Translations under genes and position numbers: made by a program
NCBI GenBank assembly: GCA_022870705.1
Contig: CP072107.1
Coordinates: forward strand, 1,052,501 to 1,116,500
DNA from: Oscillospiraceae bacterium CM
GTDB taxonomy: Bacteria; Bacillota; Clostridia; Oscillospirales; Oscillospiraceae
Direction of reading: 5' to 3'
Length of the DNA: 64,000 bases
Part shown: one piece after another, positions 52,071-61,679 of the stretch
Numbering within the stretch: position 1 is the first letter of the stretch
How the letters are laid out: each line of letters starts with the position of its first letter
The notes under the pieces: generated by a model
Told to the model about the DNA's origin: nothing
The model's input: only the letters and a program-made list of their open reading frames with translations
Databases searched by the model: none

Positions 52071-54512
52071 ATGATGGAGCTTGACGCGTACAACCGAAAA
52101 AGAAATTTCGAAAAGACCTTGGAACCGGAAGGCATTTCAGACGGTTCGGAAGAAGGCTTGCGCTTTGTCGTGCAGCACCACATGGCCCGCCGTGACCACT
52201 ATGACTTTCGCCTCGAATGGGATGGCGTTTTGTTGAGCTGGGCGGTGCCCAAAGGGCCTTCCTATAATACCCGGGATAAACGGCTGGCCATACAGGTTGA
52301 AAACCATCCGCTGGAATACAGAAACTTCGAGGGGACGATTCCTAAAGGGGAATACGGCGGCGGTGTCGTCATGCTCTGGGACGAGGGCTTCTGGACGCCT
52401 TTCGGGGATGTGGCGGAAGGCCTTGAAAACGGCAGCCTAAAATTTGAGCTTAAAGGTCGTCGGCTCAAGGGCAAATGGGCGATTATTCGGCTGAAGGGGA
52501 AGGCGGCCGAGACGCAGGATAACTGGCTTTTGCTTAAGGAAAAGGACGAATACGCCAAAACGACAGACGGCATCTCTGACTTGACGACAAGCGTCAGAAC
52601 AGGGCGCACGATGACGGAAATTGAAGCGGGGGCCGATGAGAAAAATACAAAAAACCCTTTCAGCACAGCAGATGTACAGCTTGCAAAACTAACCAAGACG
52701 ATTCCAGACGGGACGGATTGGCTTTTTGAACTCAAATACGACGGTTACAGGATACTGGCGTATCTTGAAGGCGGCAGCGTGCGCCTCATCAGCAGAAACG
52801 GGAACGATTATACGGGGCGGTTCCAAAGCGTTGCCACAGCCCTCGCCGATTGGGCAGACGGCAGAGCGATGATTCTGGACGGCGAAATGACGGTGGCGGA
52901 CGCGTCGGGCAAGACGGATTTTCAGGCGCTTCAAAATTACCTCAAGAACCCAAGACGCCAAAATCTGACCTATATGATCTTTGACTTGCTGGCGCTCGAC
53001 GGCAGAGACCTGCGAGAGGAGCCACTTGTTAAAAGGAAGGATACGCTTGAGGCGCTGCTGCGGGATGCGCCGCCAAGTCTCCGCTACAGCCGCCATGTCC
53101 GGGGAAGCGGGAAGGAGAGTTTTGCGGCTGCCTGCAAAATGGGGATGGAAGGAATCGTCGGGAAAAGAGCGGACTCCGTTTACAGCAGCACCAGAAACGG
53201 TGATTGGATCAAGCTCAAGTGCGAAAGAAGGCAGGAATTCGTCATCGGCGGTTATACGTTGACGGACAAAAAAACAAGCGGCGTCAGCGCGCTTTTGCTT
53301 GGCGTTTATGAAGGAGACAACCTCTTCTTTGTCGGGCGTGCTGGAACAGGCATGAGCGAATCGGACGCGAAAGAGCTCGAACAAAAATTTGCGCAGATCG
53401 GAAGGGCGGCCTCTCCTTTTAGGCTCGCCCCGAAGGCAAGGCCAAATGAAGCAATAACATGGCTTGAGCCGGAATTGGTCGCTGAAATCAGGTTTGCCGA
53501 ATGGACGAAGGATCATCTCTTAAGGCAGGCCAGCTTCAAAGGCCTGCGCCTAGACAAAAGTCCAAAGACTGTAATTATAGAAAGAGCGGATGACGAGACA
53601 TTTGACGATTTATCTGATGAAGATAGGGAGGGCAGGCCGGTGGAAACCGTAAAAAACGATCTGATCGTCGCGGGCGTCAAAATTACACATCCCGACAAGG
53701 TGCTGTTTGACGATCCCCCGATTACCAAAATCGATGTGATCCGATATTACAAAAAGGTATCCGAGCGCATGCTTCCTTACGTTTCGCACAGGGTTTTAAG
53801 CATCGTTCGCTGCCCAAAGGGCATCTCCCAAACCTGCTTTTATAAAAAGCACCCCGGGCAGGGTGAGAGCGGCATCGTCACGATTCCGGTTTCCAATAGC
53901 GAAGGCGGCACGGAAGATTATTTTTATCTTGAGAACCTAACCGGCCTGATTTCGGAAGTGCAGATGGGAACGCTGGAGTTTCACACCTGGGGAAGCCGTA
54001 TAGACGCGCTTGAAAAGCCGGATGTGATGGTTTTTGATCTGGATCCCGACGAAGGGATGGACCTTGACAGGGTACGGCAGGGGGTAAAAGACCTGAAAAG
54101 TATTCTGGACGAGTTGTCGCTTATATCGTACCTCAAGACAAGCGGTGGCAAGGGATATCATGTGGTTATTCCTTTTAAGCCTGCTGCCCCATGGGATGCT
54201 TTTCACGATTTTGCAAGGCGCGTGGCCGAGGTTATGGAGCAGAAATGGCCGGATCGCTACACAAGCAATGTCAGAAAAGCAAAACGGACGGATAGGATAT
54301 TTATCGACTGGATTCGAAACGGGAGAGGCGCCACGAGCATTGCCCCCTATTCCGTCAGAGCGCGGAAAGGCGCGAAAGTGTCTATGCCCATTTCATGGGA
54401 TGCGCTTGACGCGGTCGCACCCGACGGTGTTGATATGCAAGAAGCGCTCCTGAGAATCGGGAGGGAAGACCCATGGAAAGATTTCTTTACGGTGAATCAG
54501 CATCTCAAATGA
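52071..54512 (+). CDS. ligD: Multifunctional DNA ligase D (PE-LIG-POL order)
   Basis: 813 residues. N-terminal 3'-phosphoesterase (VVQHHMARRDHYDFRLEW near 34-50). Then the ATP-dependent ligase with nucleotidyl lysine in LFELKYDGYRIL (Lys222), LDGEMTV and GKRADSVY, ending with the OB domain (VAEIRFAEWTKDHLLRQASFKGLR). Then the AEP-type polymerase from about 530 (ITHPDKVLFDD, FDLDPDEGMD with catalytic Asp near 654/656, SGGKGYHVVIPF). With Ku it does ATP-dependent end joining, typical of spores and stationary cells. Confidence 0.97.
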   Translation: MMELDAYNRKRNFEKTLEPEGISDGSEEGLRFVVQHHMARRDHYDFRLEWDGVLLSWAVPKGPSYNTRDKRLAIQVENHPLEYRNFEGTIPKGEYGGGVVMLWDEGFWTPFGDVAEGLENGSLKFELKGRRLKGKWAIIRLKGKAAETQDNWLLLKEKDEYAKTTDGISDLTTSVRTGRTMTEIEAGADEKNTKNPFSTADVQLAKLTKTIPDGTDWLFELKYDGYRILAYLEGGSVRLISRNGNDYTGRFQSVATALADWADGRAMILDGEMTVADASGKTDFQALQNYLKNPRRQNLTYMIFDLLALDGRDLREEPLVKRKDTLEALLRDAPPSLRYSRHVRGSGKESFAAACKMGMEGIVGKRADSVYSSTRNGDWIKLKCERRQEFVIGGYTLTDKKTSGVSALLLGVYEGDNLFFVGRAGTGMSESDAKELEQKFAQIGRAASPFRLAPKARPNEAITWLEPELVAEIRFAEWTKDHLLRQASFKGLRLDKSPKTVIIERADDETFDDLSDEDREGRPVETVKNDLIVAGVKITHPDKVLFDDPPITKIDVIRYYKKVSERMLPYVSHRVLSIVRCPKGISQTCFYKKHPGQGESGIVTIPVSNSEGGTEDYFYLENLTGLISEVQMGTLEFHTWGSRIDALEKPDVMVFDLDPDEGMDLDRVRQGVKDLKSILDELSLISYLKTSGGKGYHVVIPFKPAAPWDAFHDFARRVAEVMEQKWPDRYTSNVRKAKRTDRIFIDWIRNGRGATSIAPYSVRARKGAKVSMPISWDALDAVAPDGVDMQEALLRIGREDPWKDFFTVNQHLK

Positions 54513-54594
54513 TCGGATCCCCGAATCTGCAAGCTCGCATTGAGCGTTGCATAATGGCCGCAAACTGTTCCTGCAGCCTATTGGCAGCGGCGTT

Positions 54595-56124
54595 TTATTT
54601 CATACCGAACAGGGCGAGCAGCTTTTCCCAGAAGGTCGGGTTGTTTTCTTGAATGGAAACGGCCGTGTCCTTTTCTGGGATATTGATCGTGCCGGTTTTA
54701 AACACAAACTGAACGGAAGTGACGTTTGTGTTTTTCGGCGATACGAAGGATTTTACCGCGTCGCTGCCGGATATCCCCAAAAGCAAATCATCAATCTGAC
54801 CGGCAACATCACTTTTCATATCTTTTGTGCCGTCGCGCAGCTGCGCCGTGCCGCTCTTATATTCAGAGATGCCTTCTTTAAGACTCGAAATCGCGGCGCT
54901 CAGCTTGACGCCGCCGTCGTAGAGCCCCTGCGCGGCGGCAGCCATCTGAGAAAGCGAGCCATCGAGGCCCTGCGCGCCGCTACTTAAATCTGAAGCACCA
55001 GACGCCAGACGGGAGACGCCGTCCGTGTATGCGATGATGCCATCGGCAAACGAGACGACACCGTCCAACTGCGACTTAACTTCGGCAAAAGCAGCGTTTG
55101 CGGATAAAACTTCGCTGTAATTTTCCGGTGTCAGCTGTGGAAGCCCCGCACCGGCAAGCGCTGTGTTTGCCGAATCAAAAGCCGCTTGCCGTGACGCGAG
55201 GGCCCCGGCGACAAACGCGTCGTTTTGTGAAGCAAGGTCTTTAAGGCCGGTCTCCAGACCGGATATACCGGACGCGAGCTGGGACGCCCCATCAGAGAGG
55301 TCTTTAAACCCGCTATTGAATGCGTTTAAGCTGTCGAGATACTGCGTCATTCCGTCACTGAGCTGGCGGACCCCGTCCTGCAAGCCCGCAGCGCCGTCGT
55401 CCAGACCCGCGATGGCGTCGGCCAGTTTGCCGAGCTGTCCCGTGAGCGCCGTACCGCTCACATCCATATTGAGGACGAGCCTGATGCCATTGAAGCTCAT
55501 GGCGGCCATTTCAAGGTCGTGAACGTCGGCGGTGACGGTAATGTCGGCGCCCTTGCCCGGCAGAACGATATAACTGAGCTGTTTGTCGGCCCCGGCGTCG
55601 GCTACGGTGGCGCCCTCGGAAACGATGTTCTGGCAGAGTTCAGTGTTCAGGCTAAGGGCGATCTGCAGAGCATCGTTTAAAAAAAACGAACTGTCGGCTT
55701 TCGGGTTTTGCGAGACACGAATGTGTATGGAAAGGGTACCGGAGGCTCCGGCAAGCGCGGAAGGGGCGATTTCGCTGCCGTCCAGCGTATACGTGATAGC
55801 AAAATTCCACGGAAGTACGGCCGCTTTCGGCGTTCCCTGATAATAAAACCGTTGGGCTGAAGTGCTGACGGACATTTGATCGCCGTTTTGCGTGATTGGG
55901 TCGGCATTGGTGAGATTTTCAACGCCCAAATAATCTCCGTAGTCGGTAATGTCACCGGTGTTAAAAATATTGACCACGTCAATGCGCTCGGGCTGTCCGT
56001 CTAGGCCGAGTATGGCATAGACCACCTCTTCCTTCTCGGTTGGCGCGCGCTCCGAGGCGGAAGCTGGAATTGTCAGGCTGAGCAGCAGAATGACAGACAG
56101 AGTGGCGGAAACGAATTTTTTCAT
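54595..56124 (-). CDS. Secreted YhgE-like coil protein paired with an MMPL exporter
   Basis: 509 residues; ATG 56124 after AAGGAG. Signal peptide MKKFVSATLSVILLLSLTIPASA. Middle has the heptad-like repeats known from YhgE/Pip proteins (LDDGAAGLQDGVRQLSDGMTQ, LSDGASQLASGISGLETGL, LASGASDLSSGAQGLDGSL). Ends FWEKLLALFGMK. Unlike full YhgE it lacks the six C-terminal membrane helices, so it is probably the extracytoplasmic partner of the exporter gene 23 bp upstream. Confidence 0.82.
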   Translation of the reverse strand: MKKFVSATLSVILLLSLTIPASASERAPTEKEEVVYAILGLDGQPERIDVVNIFNTGDITDYGDYLGVENLTNADPITQNGDQMSVSTSAQRFYYQGTPKAAVLPWNFAITYTLDGSEIAPSALAGASGTLSIHIRVSQNPKADSSFFLNDALQIALSLNTELCQNIVSEGATVADAGADKQLSYIVLPGKGADITVTADVHDLEMAAMSFNGIRLVLNMDVSGTALTGQLGKLADAIAGLDDGAAGLQDGVRQLSDGMTQYLDSLNAFNSGFKDLSDGASQLASGISGLETGLKDLASQNDAFVAGALASRQAAFDSANTALAGAGLPQLTPENYSEVLSANAAFAEVKSQLDGVVSFADGIIAYTDGVSRLASGASDLSSGAQGLDGSLSQMAAAAQGLYDGGVKLSAAISSLKEGISEYKSGTAQLRDGTKDMKSDVAGQIDDLLLGISGSDAVKSFVSPKNTNVTSVQFVFKTGTINIPEKDTAVSIQENNPTFWEKLLALFGMK

Positions 56125-56147
56125 GAGACGACTCCTTACAATCTGCG

Positions 56148-58223
56148 TCAATTCTCGTTGACGCGAGGCTTCTTGAAACGAAAAGCTGTTTTCTGAACAG
56201 CACCGTCAAACAGCGTCAGCAGCGCCGGAAGGACAAGCGCAACCATGAGAAATGACAGAACGGTTCCTCTGCCGAGGAGCAGGCCGAGCTGCGATATGAT
56301 TGAATTTGACGACGTGGCGGCGAGGATAAAACCGGTGCCGGAAAGAATCACGGCGGAAATAAGGATGACTTCCAGATTATCACTGATCGTTTTCCGTATG
56401 GCATCCTTCTTCGGCATGGTTAAGCGATTTGTCGTATAACGGTCGGTCATGAGAATGGCGTAATCTACCGTTGCCCCAAGCTGGACCGTGCTGATAACAA
56501 GATATCCGATAAAATTGAAGGAAAGGTCCGAAAAATAGGCAAACGACAGATTTAGCCAGATGGCCGATTCAATTGTAAACACCAGCAGCAGCGGCGTGAT
56601 CGGGGAGCGGAAGGTCATCAGAAGAATCAGGAAGATCCCGACGATTGCGGCGATATTGACGCTCATGGTGTCGGTGGAGACGACGGCGCGCATATCGTAC
56701 AGCGTGGCACTCTGGCCGGCCAGCCAGAACGACCCATTGGGGTAAAAGCTGCCTGTCGTATCCAGTATGGCCTTGACAGTGGCGAAGGCTTCGCTCCCTT
56801 CGCTTTTTGTATCCGTATTAATAATAACTCTGGCGTAATGATCCGAGTAAAATTGGCTGGTAATTTCCGCAGACGGGTACGACGGCGGTATTTCGGAACC
56901 GATGGCGGCCGCGTAAGAGATGACGCCTGTAACGTGCGGTACGTCGCTGAGCGCTGCGTCTAAAAGCGCCTCTTTCCCTGCTTCGCTTTTTGGGACAAGC
57001 AGCACAAGTGTGTTGTCACTTCCGAAAACCGACTCGATGGCCGCGTCATCCGCAGCGGCGCTAGTGGAGGCGGAGACTGAGCCCATACCATACTGGAATT
57101 CAATGTTGGATTGGGCCAAAAATGCCGGTGCGGCAAGCGTCACGGCTAAAATCAAAAACACCGGGCTGATCTTTGTTACAAGCTTGCCGACAGGGCTGAA
57201 GGACGGAATGAAACTTTTATGCCGCGTTTTATCCAAAAGCTTGTAGCTGATGAGCGTCAGCGCCGGTAAAAAGATCATAACGGCGATGAAACTTAAAAGA
57301 ACGCCCTTGACCAGATTGAACCCAAGGTCGGCCCCGATGCCGAAGCGCATGAAGAGCAGGGCCAAAAATCCCACGAGCGTTGTGCCAGCGCTGGCGGCAA
57401 CAGACTTTGCGGCCTTTTTCATGGCCAGCGCCATTGCCGCCTCCGGCGGATGCTCACGGCGGTATGTGTCGAAGCTGTGGAGCAGGAATATGGCGTAATC
57501 AAGAGAGACGGCCAGCTGTAAAATTGGGCTGACGGCTTTTGTAATAAAGGAAACCTCGCCAAAAAAGACATTTGTGCCCATGTTGATGACCACCGCCACG
57601 CCGATCGCAGATAGAAACAGGAGCGGCTCTGCCCATGAATCGGTAGTCAGCAGCAGGATCAGCAAGATAACGGGGAGGAGGATCACCATGGCTTTGACGA
57701 CCTCGGAAGAGGACAATTTTTGTGTGACGGCAGTGTTGACGGCATCACCGGAAACGACGCCGTTATCCCCTATGATTTCTCGAATGGCGGAGACGGCACG
57801 CTTCTCCCGGCCGCTGTCGATGAAGACGGTGAAAAGAGCGGTCGCGTCCTTATAATACTTTTCAACAAGAGCCTGATCGAGAAATGACAAAGGAACGCTG
57901 GAGAGCGTTTTGCTGCCGATGACGTCATCCAGCCAGGTGACAGACGTCACACCGTCAACCGATGCGAGCTTTTCTTTGTATGCGCGCGCCTCTTGTACCG
58001 TCACGCCGCGCACCATGACGCGGGCATTTGGAAGCGCACCGCCGAATTCGCTTTTCATGATCTCGATGGCCTTGGTGGACTGGGCGTCCTCAGGCAGATA
58101 ATCTGCCATATTGTAGTTGACAGAGACGAGCAAGCTGAATACGGCGCAGAGAACCGTGAGCACGATAAATACAATCAGAACGCTTTTTTTATGCTGAATG
58201 ACAGCGTTTGCGATATTTTTCAT
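56148..58223 (-). CDS. MMPL/RND-type lipid or drug exporter
   Basis: 691 residues. Two MMPL repeats, each with one helix, a large outside loop and five helices. VNYNMADYLPEDAQSTKAIEIMKSEFGGALPNARV and the second-half VQLGATVDYAILMTDRYTTNR fit the YdgH/YdfJ-like MMPL family; LAVSLDYAIFLLHSFD is the matching segment in the first half. Proton-driven. Substrate unknown. Divergent from a TetR regulator across a conspicuous operator, so probably repressed by it. Confidence 0.93.
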   Translation of the reverse strand: MKNIANAVIQHKKSVLIVFIVLTVLCAVFSLLVSVNYNMADYLPEDAQSTKAIEIMKSEFGGALPNARVMVRGVTVQEARAYKEKLASVDGVTSVTWLDDVIGSKTLSSVPLSFLDQALVEKYYKDATALFTVFIDSGREKRAVSAIREIIGDNGVVSGDAVNTAVTQKLSSSEVVKAMVILLPVILLILLLTTDSWAEPLLFLSAIGVAVVINMGTNVFFGEVSFITKAVSPILQLAVSLDYAIFLLHSFDTYRREHPPEAAMALAMKKAAKSVAASAGTTLVGFLALLFMRFGIGADLGFNLVKGVLLSFIAVMIFLPALTLISYKLLDKTRHKSFIPSFSPVGKLVTKISPVFLILAVTLAAPAFLAQSNIEFQYGMGSVSASTSAAADDAAIESVFGSDNTLVLLVPKSEAGKEALLDAALSDVPHVTGVISYAAAIGSEIPPSYPSAEITSQFYSDHYARVIINTDTKSEGSEAFATVKAILDTTGSFYPNGSFWLAGQSATLYDMRAVVSTDTMSVNIAAIVGIFLILLMTFRSPITPLLLVFTIESAIWLNLSFAYFSDLSFNFIGYLVISTVQLGATVDYAILMTDRYTTNRLTMPKKDAIRKTISDNLEVILISAVILSGTGFILAATSSNSIISQLGLLLGRGTVLSFLMVALVLPALLTLFDGAVQKTAFRFKKPRVNEN

Positions 58224-58243
58224 TAAAACTCCCGAAAAAATGC

Positions 58244-58249
58244 ATTATA
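58244..58249 (-). promoter_or_regulatory. -10 of the MMPL operon
   Basis: TATAAT on the minus strand, about 20 bases before the MMPL start; the corresponding -35 region overlaps the left operator arm and is weak. Confidence 0.45.
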
Positions 58250-58258
58250 CGACATGAT

Positions 58259-58309
58259 GTTGACTATATGACACGTGTATAATATAATCCTCGGTGTCAA
58301 CAAGTCAAC
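58259..58309. promoter_or_regulatory. Operator candidate for the TetR regulator
   Basis: Two 16-bp arms in inverted orientation, GTTGACTATATGACAC (58259-58274) and GTGTCAACAAGTCAAC (58294-58309), match at 13 of 16 positions. Each arm holds two TTGAC/TGACAC half-sites. The left arm covers the -35 of the tetR promoter and the right arm covers its start region; the centre includes an ACACGTGT palindrome. It would block both divergent genes. Confidence 0.65.
58260..58288 (+). promoter_or_regulatory. SigA promoter of the tetR gene
   Basis: TTGACT (58260-58265), 17-bp spacer, TATAAT (58283-58288). Leader of about 190 nt before the ATG. Confidence 0.85.
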
Positions 58310-58482
58310 GAACAGATCAGAAGGATATGTCAGTTCTCAGACAGAATTTCGAATTATGTTTATTTGTTAACAGTTTATTTACATTCCTAAACAATACGGT
58401 CAAAAGTGAAAGAGCGATTATTGTCAAGCAAAACGCATACGGGACGGCGGGTCAAATTCTCCGCCGCTGGGGAGGAAGAAAC

Positions 58483-59046
58483 ATGGCCGGCAGGGAAGAC
58501 AGACGGGTTCAATATACAAAAATGGTCCTCCAAGAGAGCTTTATAAAGCTGCTTGCTGAAAAGGATATCTCGAAGATCACTATCAAGGAAATCTGCGAAG
58601 GGGCAAATATTAACCGGGCGACGTTTTACGCCCATTACAGCGACCAATATGATCTGCTGCGCAAAATTGAGGAAGGTCTGTTTGAGAATATTGCAGCCCA
58701 TCTGCATGGCTGTACATTTGACGCGGGAGATGCGGGTACTATTGACATGGTTGAACAGATTCTTGAATATATCAAAAAAAACGCCTTGCTGTGTAAAATC
58801 CTCATCAGCGAGCGCGGCGATTTGGACTTTCAGAAAAGAATCATGATGCTGGTCTATGACAAGGATATTGACGAGCAGATATCCCGCGGCATTATCACGC
58901 GCGAAGACGCCGAGTATATTTATTCCTTCAAGATCACCGGTTGCGTGGGCGTCATTCAGAAATGGATTGATAGCGATATAAAAACGTCCACAAGAAGTCT
59001 ATCGGAGCTTCTGCTCAGACTGGCGGCGCCCCTGTCCACAATGTAA
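58483..59046 (+). CDS. TetR/AcrR-family regulator
   Basis: 187 residues. N-terminal helix-turn-helix: YTKMVLQESFIKLLAEKDISKITIKEICEGANINRATFYAHYSDQYDLL (segments), typical of the TetR type with a short C-terminal ligand domain (TetR_C_33/DhaS-like). Start 58483 after GGGAGGAAG; an open frame reaches 58294 but lacks support. Probably represses itself and the divergent MMPL operon. Confidence 0.93.
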   Translation: MAGREDRRVQYTKMVLQESFIKLLAEKDISKITIKEICEGANINRATFYAHYSDQYDLLRKIEEGLFENIAAHLHGCTFDAGDAGTIDMVEQILEYIKKNALLCKILISERGDLDFQKRIMMLVYDKDIDEQISRGIITREDAEYIYSFKITGCVGVIQKWIDSDIKTSTRSLSELLLRLAAPLSTM

Positions 59047-59105
59047 TCGCTATTAAGCCAGCGCTGAGAGCTTTGATAGGATAAAAATCGTTCCATTTTG
59101 CTGTG

Positions 59106-59137
59106 AAAAAACGGTACCTTTCGGTACCGTTTTTTTC
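59106..59137. terminator. Bidirectional terminator between tetR and ppx
   Basis: AAAAAACGGTACC pairs with GGTACCGTTTTTT over 4 nt, with T-runs on both strands. Confidence 0.93.
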
Positions 59138-59164
59138 AATAATTCTGTTTTTCAGCTTAATTAT

Positions 59165-60070
59165 TTATACATCTGTACGCGCTTTGACGACCCGGTTGTA
59201 TAAGTAACCTTCCGGAATGCCGCACTTGCTGATCGTGATGCTGTCGCTTTCAAAACTCTTGGCGATCGTATTTAAAACAACCATCCCGGGGATAATCGTG
59301 TGAAATCGTTCCGGCTCAACTTGTAGAATGCGCCGTGAAAAGCCGCTGCTGTTATCATTGTAGGCCTGTAAAAGTGCCTCGAATTTCGGTGTTTCCATAA
59401 TCACATTACTCGTCGGGAGATCGTAAAAGTCGTCATAGAGCTTGCAGGCCGTTTTGGCTGTGCCGCCGACGGCAAACAGGTCGCGGACAGTGCCGGAAAT
59501 GCCTGTCTTTTCTATTTCGTACAATACGCCATTTTTAATTTCCGCGAGTTCCTTTTTCGTCGGCTGAAAGTCGGCGATGTATTTTAAATAGAGATTTAGG
59601 GAACCAATCGGCATACTGGCCGCCTGAACGATCTCTTTTTTCTTGAAGATGAGAAGCTCCGTACTTGCCCCGCCGATGTCAATTAAAAGTCCGTCTTCAG
59701 AGTCAATGACGCGCAAAGCACCTAAAAAGCCAAAGCGTGCCTCTTCTTCGCCAGTCAAAACGTCAACGTGAAGACCCGTCCCGTCGGTGATTGCCTTGGT
59801 TGCCTCGTCCGTATTGGCAATATTGCGCAGGCATGCTGTTGCAAAGACATGATAGATTTTAATATTAAAATTTGTCAGCAGCTCCTTGAAGGTGTTGAGG
59901 ACCGCGCAAGCTTTGGCGATTCCCGCGCTTGAGAGCTTTTGGTCGTCAACATACGAGACAAGACCAGCCATGACTTTTTTATTGAGCAGCAGCTTTGCCT
60001 CGCCCTGCTCATATGTGAATATCGAAAGCCGGATAGTGTTTGAACCGAGATCAATAATTCCGTAAAGCAA
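59165..60070 (-). CDS. ppx: Exopolyphosphatase/GppA-family phosphatase (short type)
   Basis: 301 residues. IIDLGSNTIRLSIF (phosphate 1), VFATACLRNIANTDE, LLIDIGGASTELLIF (phosphate 2), LFAVGGTAKTACKLY. Lacks the extra C-terminal HD/domain III of E. coli Ppx, so it belongs to the short clostridial type. TTG start at 60070 behind TGGAGA. Hydrolyses polyphosphate or (p)ppGpp. Confidence 0.93.
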   Translation of the reverse strand: MLYGIIDLGSNTIRLSIFTYEQGEAKLLLNKKVMAGLVSYVDDQKLSSAGIAKACAVLNTFKELLTNFNIKIYHVFATACLRNIANTDEATKAITDGTGLHVDVLTGEEEARFGFLGALRVIDSEDGLLIDIGGASTELLIFKKKEIVQAASMPIGSLNLYLKYIADFQPTKKELAEIKNGVLYEIEKTGISGTVRDLFAVGGTAKTACKLYDDFYDLPTSNVIMETPKFEALLQAYNDNSSGFSRRILQVEPERFHTIIPGMVVLNTIAKSFESDSITISKCGIPEGYLYNRVVKARTDV

Positions 60071-60235
60071 AACAAAGTGTCTCCATTCTTTTTAGTCTAT
60101 TTGCAGGATGATGTATCCGCCTGTATCTATTTTAACATGATAAAAATCAAACGTTAAGAGATTCCGACGGAAGATAAAAAAAGCAGGTTATGATTTCAAA
60201 ATATACAGAGAAAGACGGAGAAATCGGATGCAAAT

Positions 60236-60264
60236 TTGACACTATGACGAAAATATGATAAACT
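60236..60264 (+). promoter_or_regulatory. Promoter of ablAB
   Basis: TTGACA (60236-60241), 17-bp spacer, TAAACT (60259-60264) with TG one base before. The leader is about 100 nt. This is the main signal seen in the 303-bp gap 60071-60373. Confidence 0.78.
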
Positions 60265-60373
60265 TATACAAAGAGTTATATATAATTGATTCAATCGGGG
60301 CTTTAATACCGGTGATTCAAATTATATCTGACTCTGGTTTTTTTAATTTAAAAAAGGAAGGTGAAAGAAAAAA

Positions 60374-61678
60374 ATGATGAATCGAATGCTGACAGATAAG
60401 CTCAATACGAAAAATGAACAGTGGACGGATTGGCAATGGCAGCTCAAACACAGAATAAAAGATATCGGAACGTTTGAAAAGCTGCTGGATATAAAATTTG
60501 ATACTGAAGAGCGGCAGGAACTGGTTAGAACGCTGGATAAATTTCCGCTGTCCATCACGCCCTATTATCTGTCACTGATCGATAAAAAGGATTTAAAAAA
60601 CGACCCAATTTATAAACAGGCTTTCCCGAACCCAAGTGAATTGATTGTTCAGAAGCATGAAATGGCCGATCCGCTTGCCGAGGAAAAGGATAGCCCTGTT
60701 CCGGGTTTAACGCACCGCTATCCCGACAGAGTCCTGCTGCATGTGAGCAATGTCTGTTCTATGTACTGCAGACACTGTACACGGAAAAGGAAAGTCGGCG
60801 ACGTTGAAAACATACCTGACCGGGAATCAATCATGAAAGCGATTGACTATATCAGGAATACGCCGCGCGTCAGAGACGTGCTGCTTTCCGGTGGCGACCC
60901 ATTGATGCTGCCGGATGACTTTATCGACTGGATTTTAACTGAAATCAAGAAAATTGAGCATGTTGAAGTTATCCGGATCGGGACGCGGATGCCAGTTGTT
61001 CTGCCGTATAGGATTACGGACGAACTCGTAAACATGCTCAAAAAGCATCATCCGATCTGGATCAACACGCATTTCAACCATCCGAATGAAATAACAGCGT
61101 CCTCAAAAGCGGCGCTGAAAAAATTGGCTGACGCGGGTATCCCACTTGGAAATCAGTCGGTTTTGCTCGCAGGCGTCAACGACTGCCCGATCATTATGAA
61201 AAGGCTGGTGCATACGCTCGTCAAAAACAGGGTGCGCCCCTATTACCTGTATCAATGTGATCTTTCGGAAGGGCTGACACATTTTCGGACGTCCGTTGGC
61301 AAAGGCGTTGAAATTATTGAAAACCTGTTGGGTCATACAAGCGGCTTTGCGGTACCGACGTATGTTATTGACGCACCCGGCGGGGGCGGCAAGATTCCCG
61401 TTATGCCGAACTACCTCATTTCGTGGTCGGACAATAAAGTCGTTCTCAGAAATTACGAAGGCATCATCACGACTTACCGAGAGCCGGATTCGTATAAATC
61501 AATATCGTGTGACAGGGATTGTGACACTTGCGACTTACAGTTGAATATCGATGAAAAGCAGGAAATAAACGCCGTCGGCATCAGCAGACTGCTGTCGGAT
61601 TATGATGAAGACATCTCTTTGATCCCTGAAAACAACGCAAGAATAAACAGACGGACTAACACCGTTTCGGAGTCATAG
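60374..61678 (+). CDS. ablA: Lysine 2,3-aminomutase (AblA)
   Basis: 434 residues. Radical-SAM/PLP enzyme making beta-lysine from L-lysine. Cluster motif CSMYCRHC near 127-134, preceded by [13 protein letters not shown], and [13 protein letters not shown] near 171; the PLP-lysine context is [18 protein letters not shown] near 330-347. Immediately followed by ablB, which identifies it as AblA rather than a glutamate mutase. Promoter ahead, terminator after ablB. Confidence 0.95.
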   Translation: MMNRMLTDKLNTKNEQWTDWQWQLKHRIKDIGTFEKLLDIKFDTEERQELVRTLDKFPLSITPYYLSLIDKKDLKNDPIYKQAFPNPSELIVQKHEMADPLAEEKDSPVPGLTHRYPDRVLLHVSNVCSMYCRHCTRKRKVGDVENIPDRESIMKAIDYIRNTPRVRDVLLSGGDPLMLPDDFIDWILTEIKKIEHVEVIRIGTRMPVVLPYRITDELVNMLKKHHPIWINTHFNHPNEITASSKAALKKLADAGIPLGNQSVLLAGVNDCPIIMKRLVHTLVKNRVRPYYLYQCDLSEGLTHFRTSVGKGVEIIENLLGHTSGFAVPTYVIDAPGGGGKIPVMPNYLISWSDNKVVLRNYEGIITTYREPDSYKSISCDRDCDTCDLQLNIDEKQEINAVGISRLLSDYDEDISLIPENNARINRRTNTVSES

Positions 61679-61679
61679 A

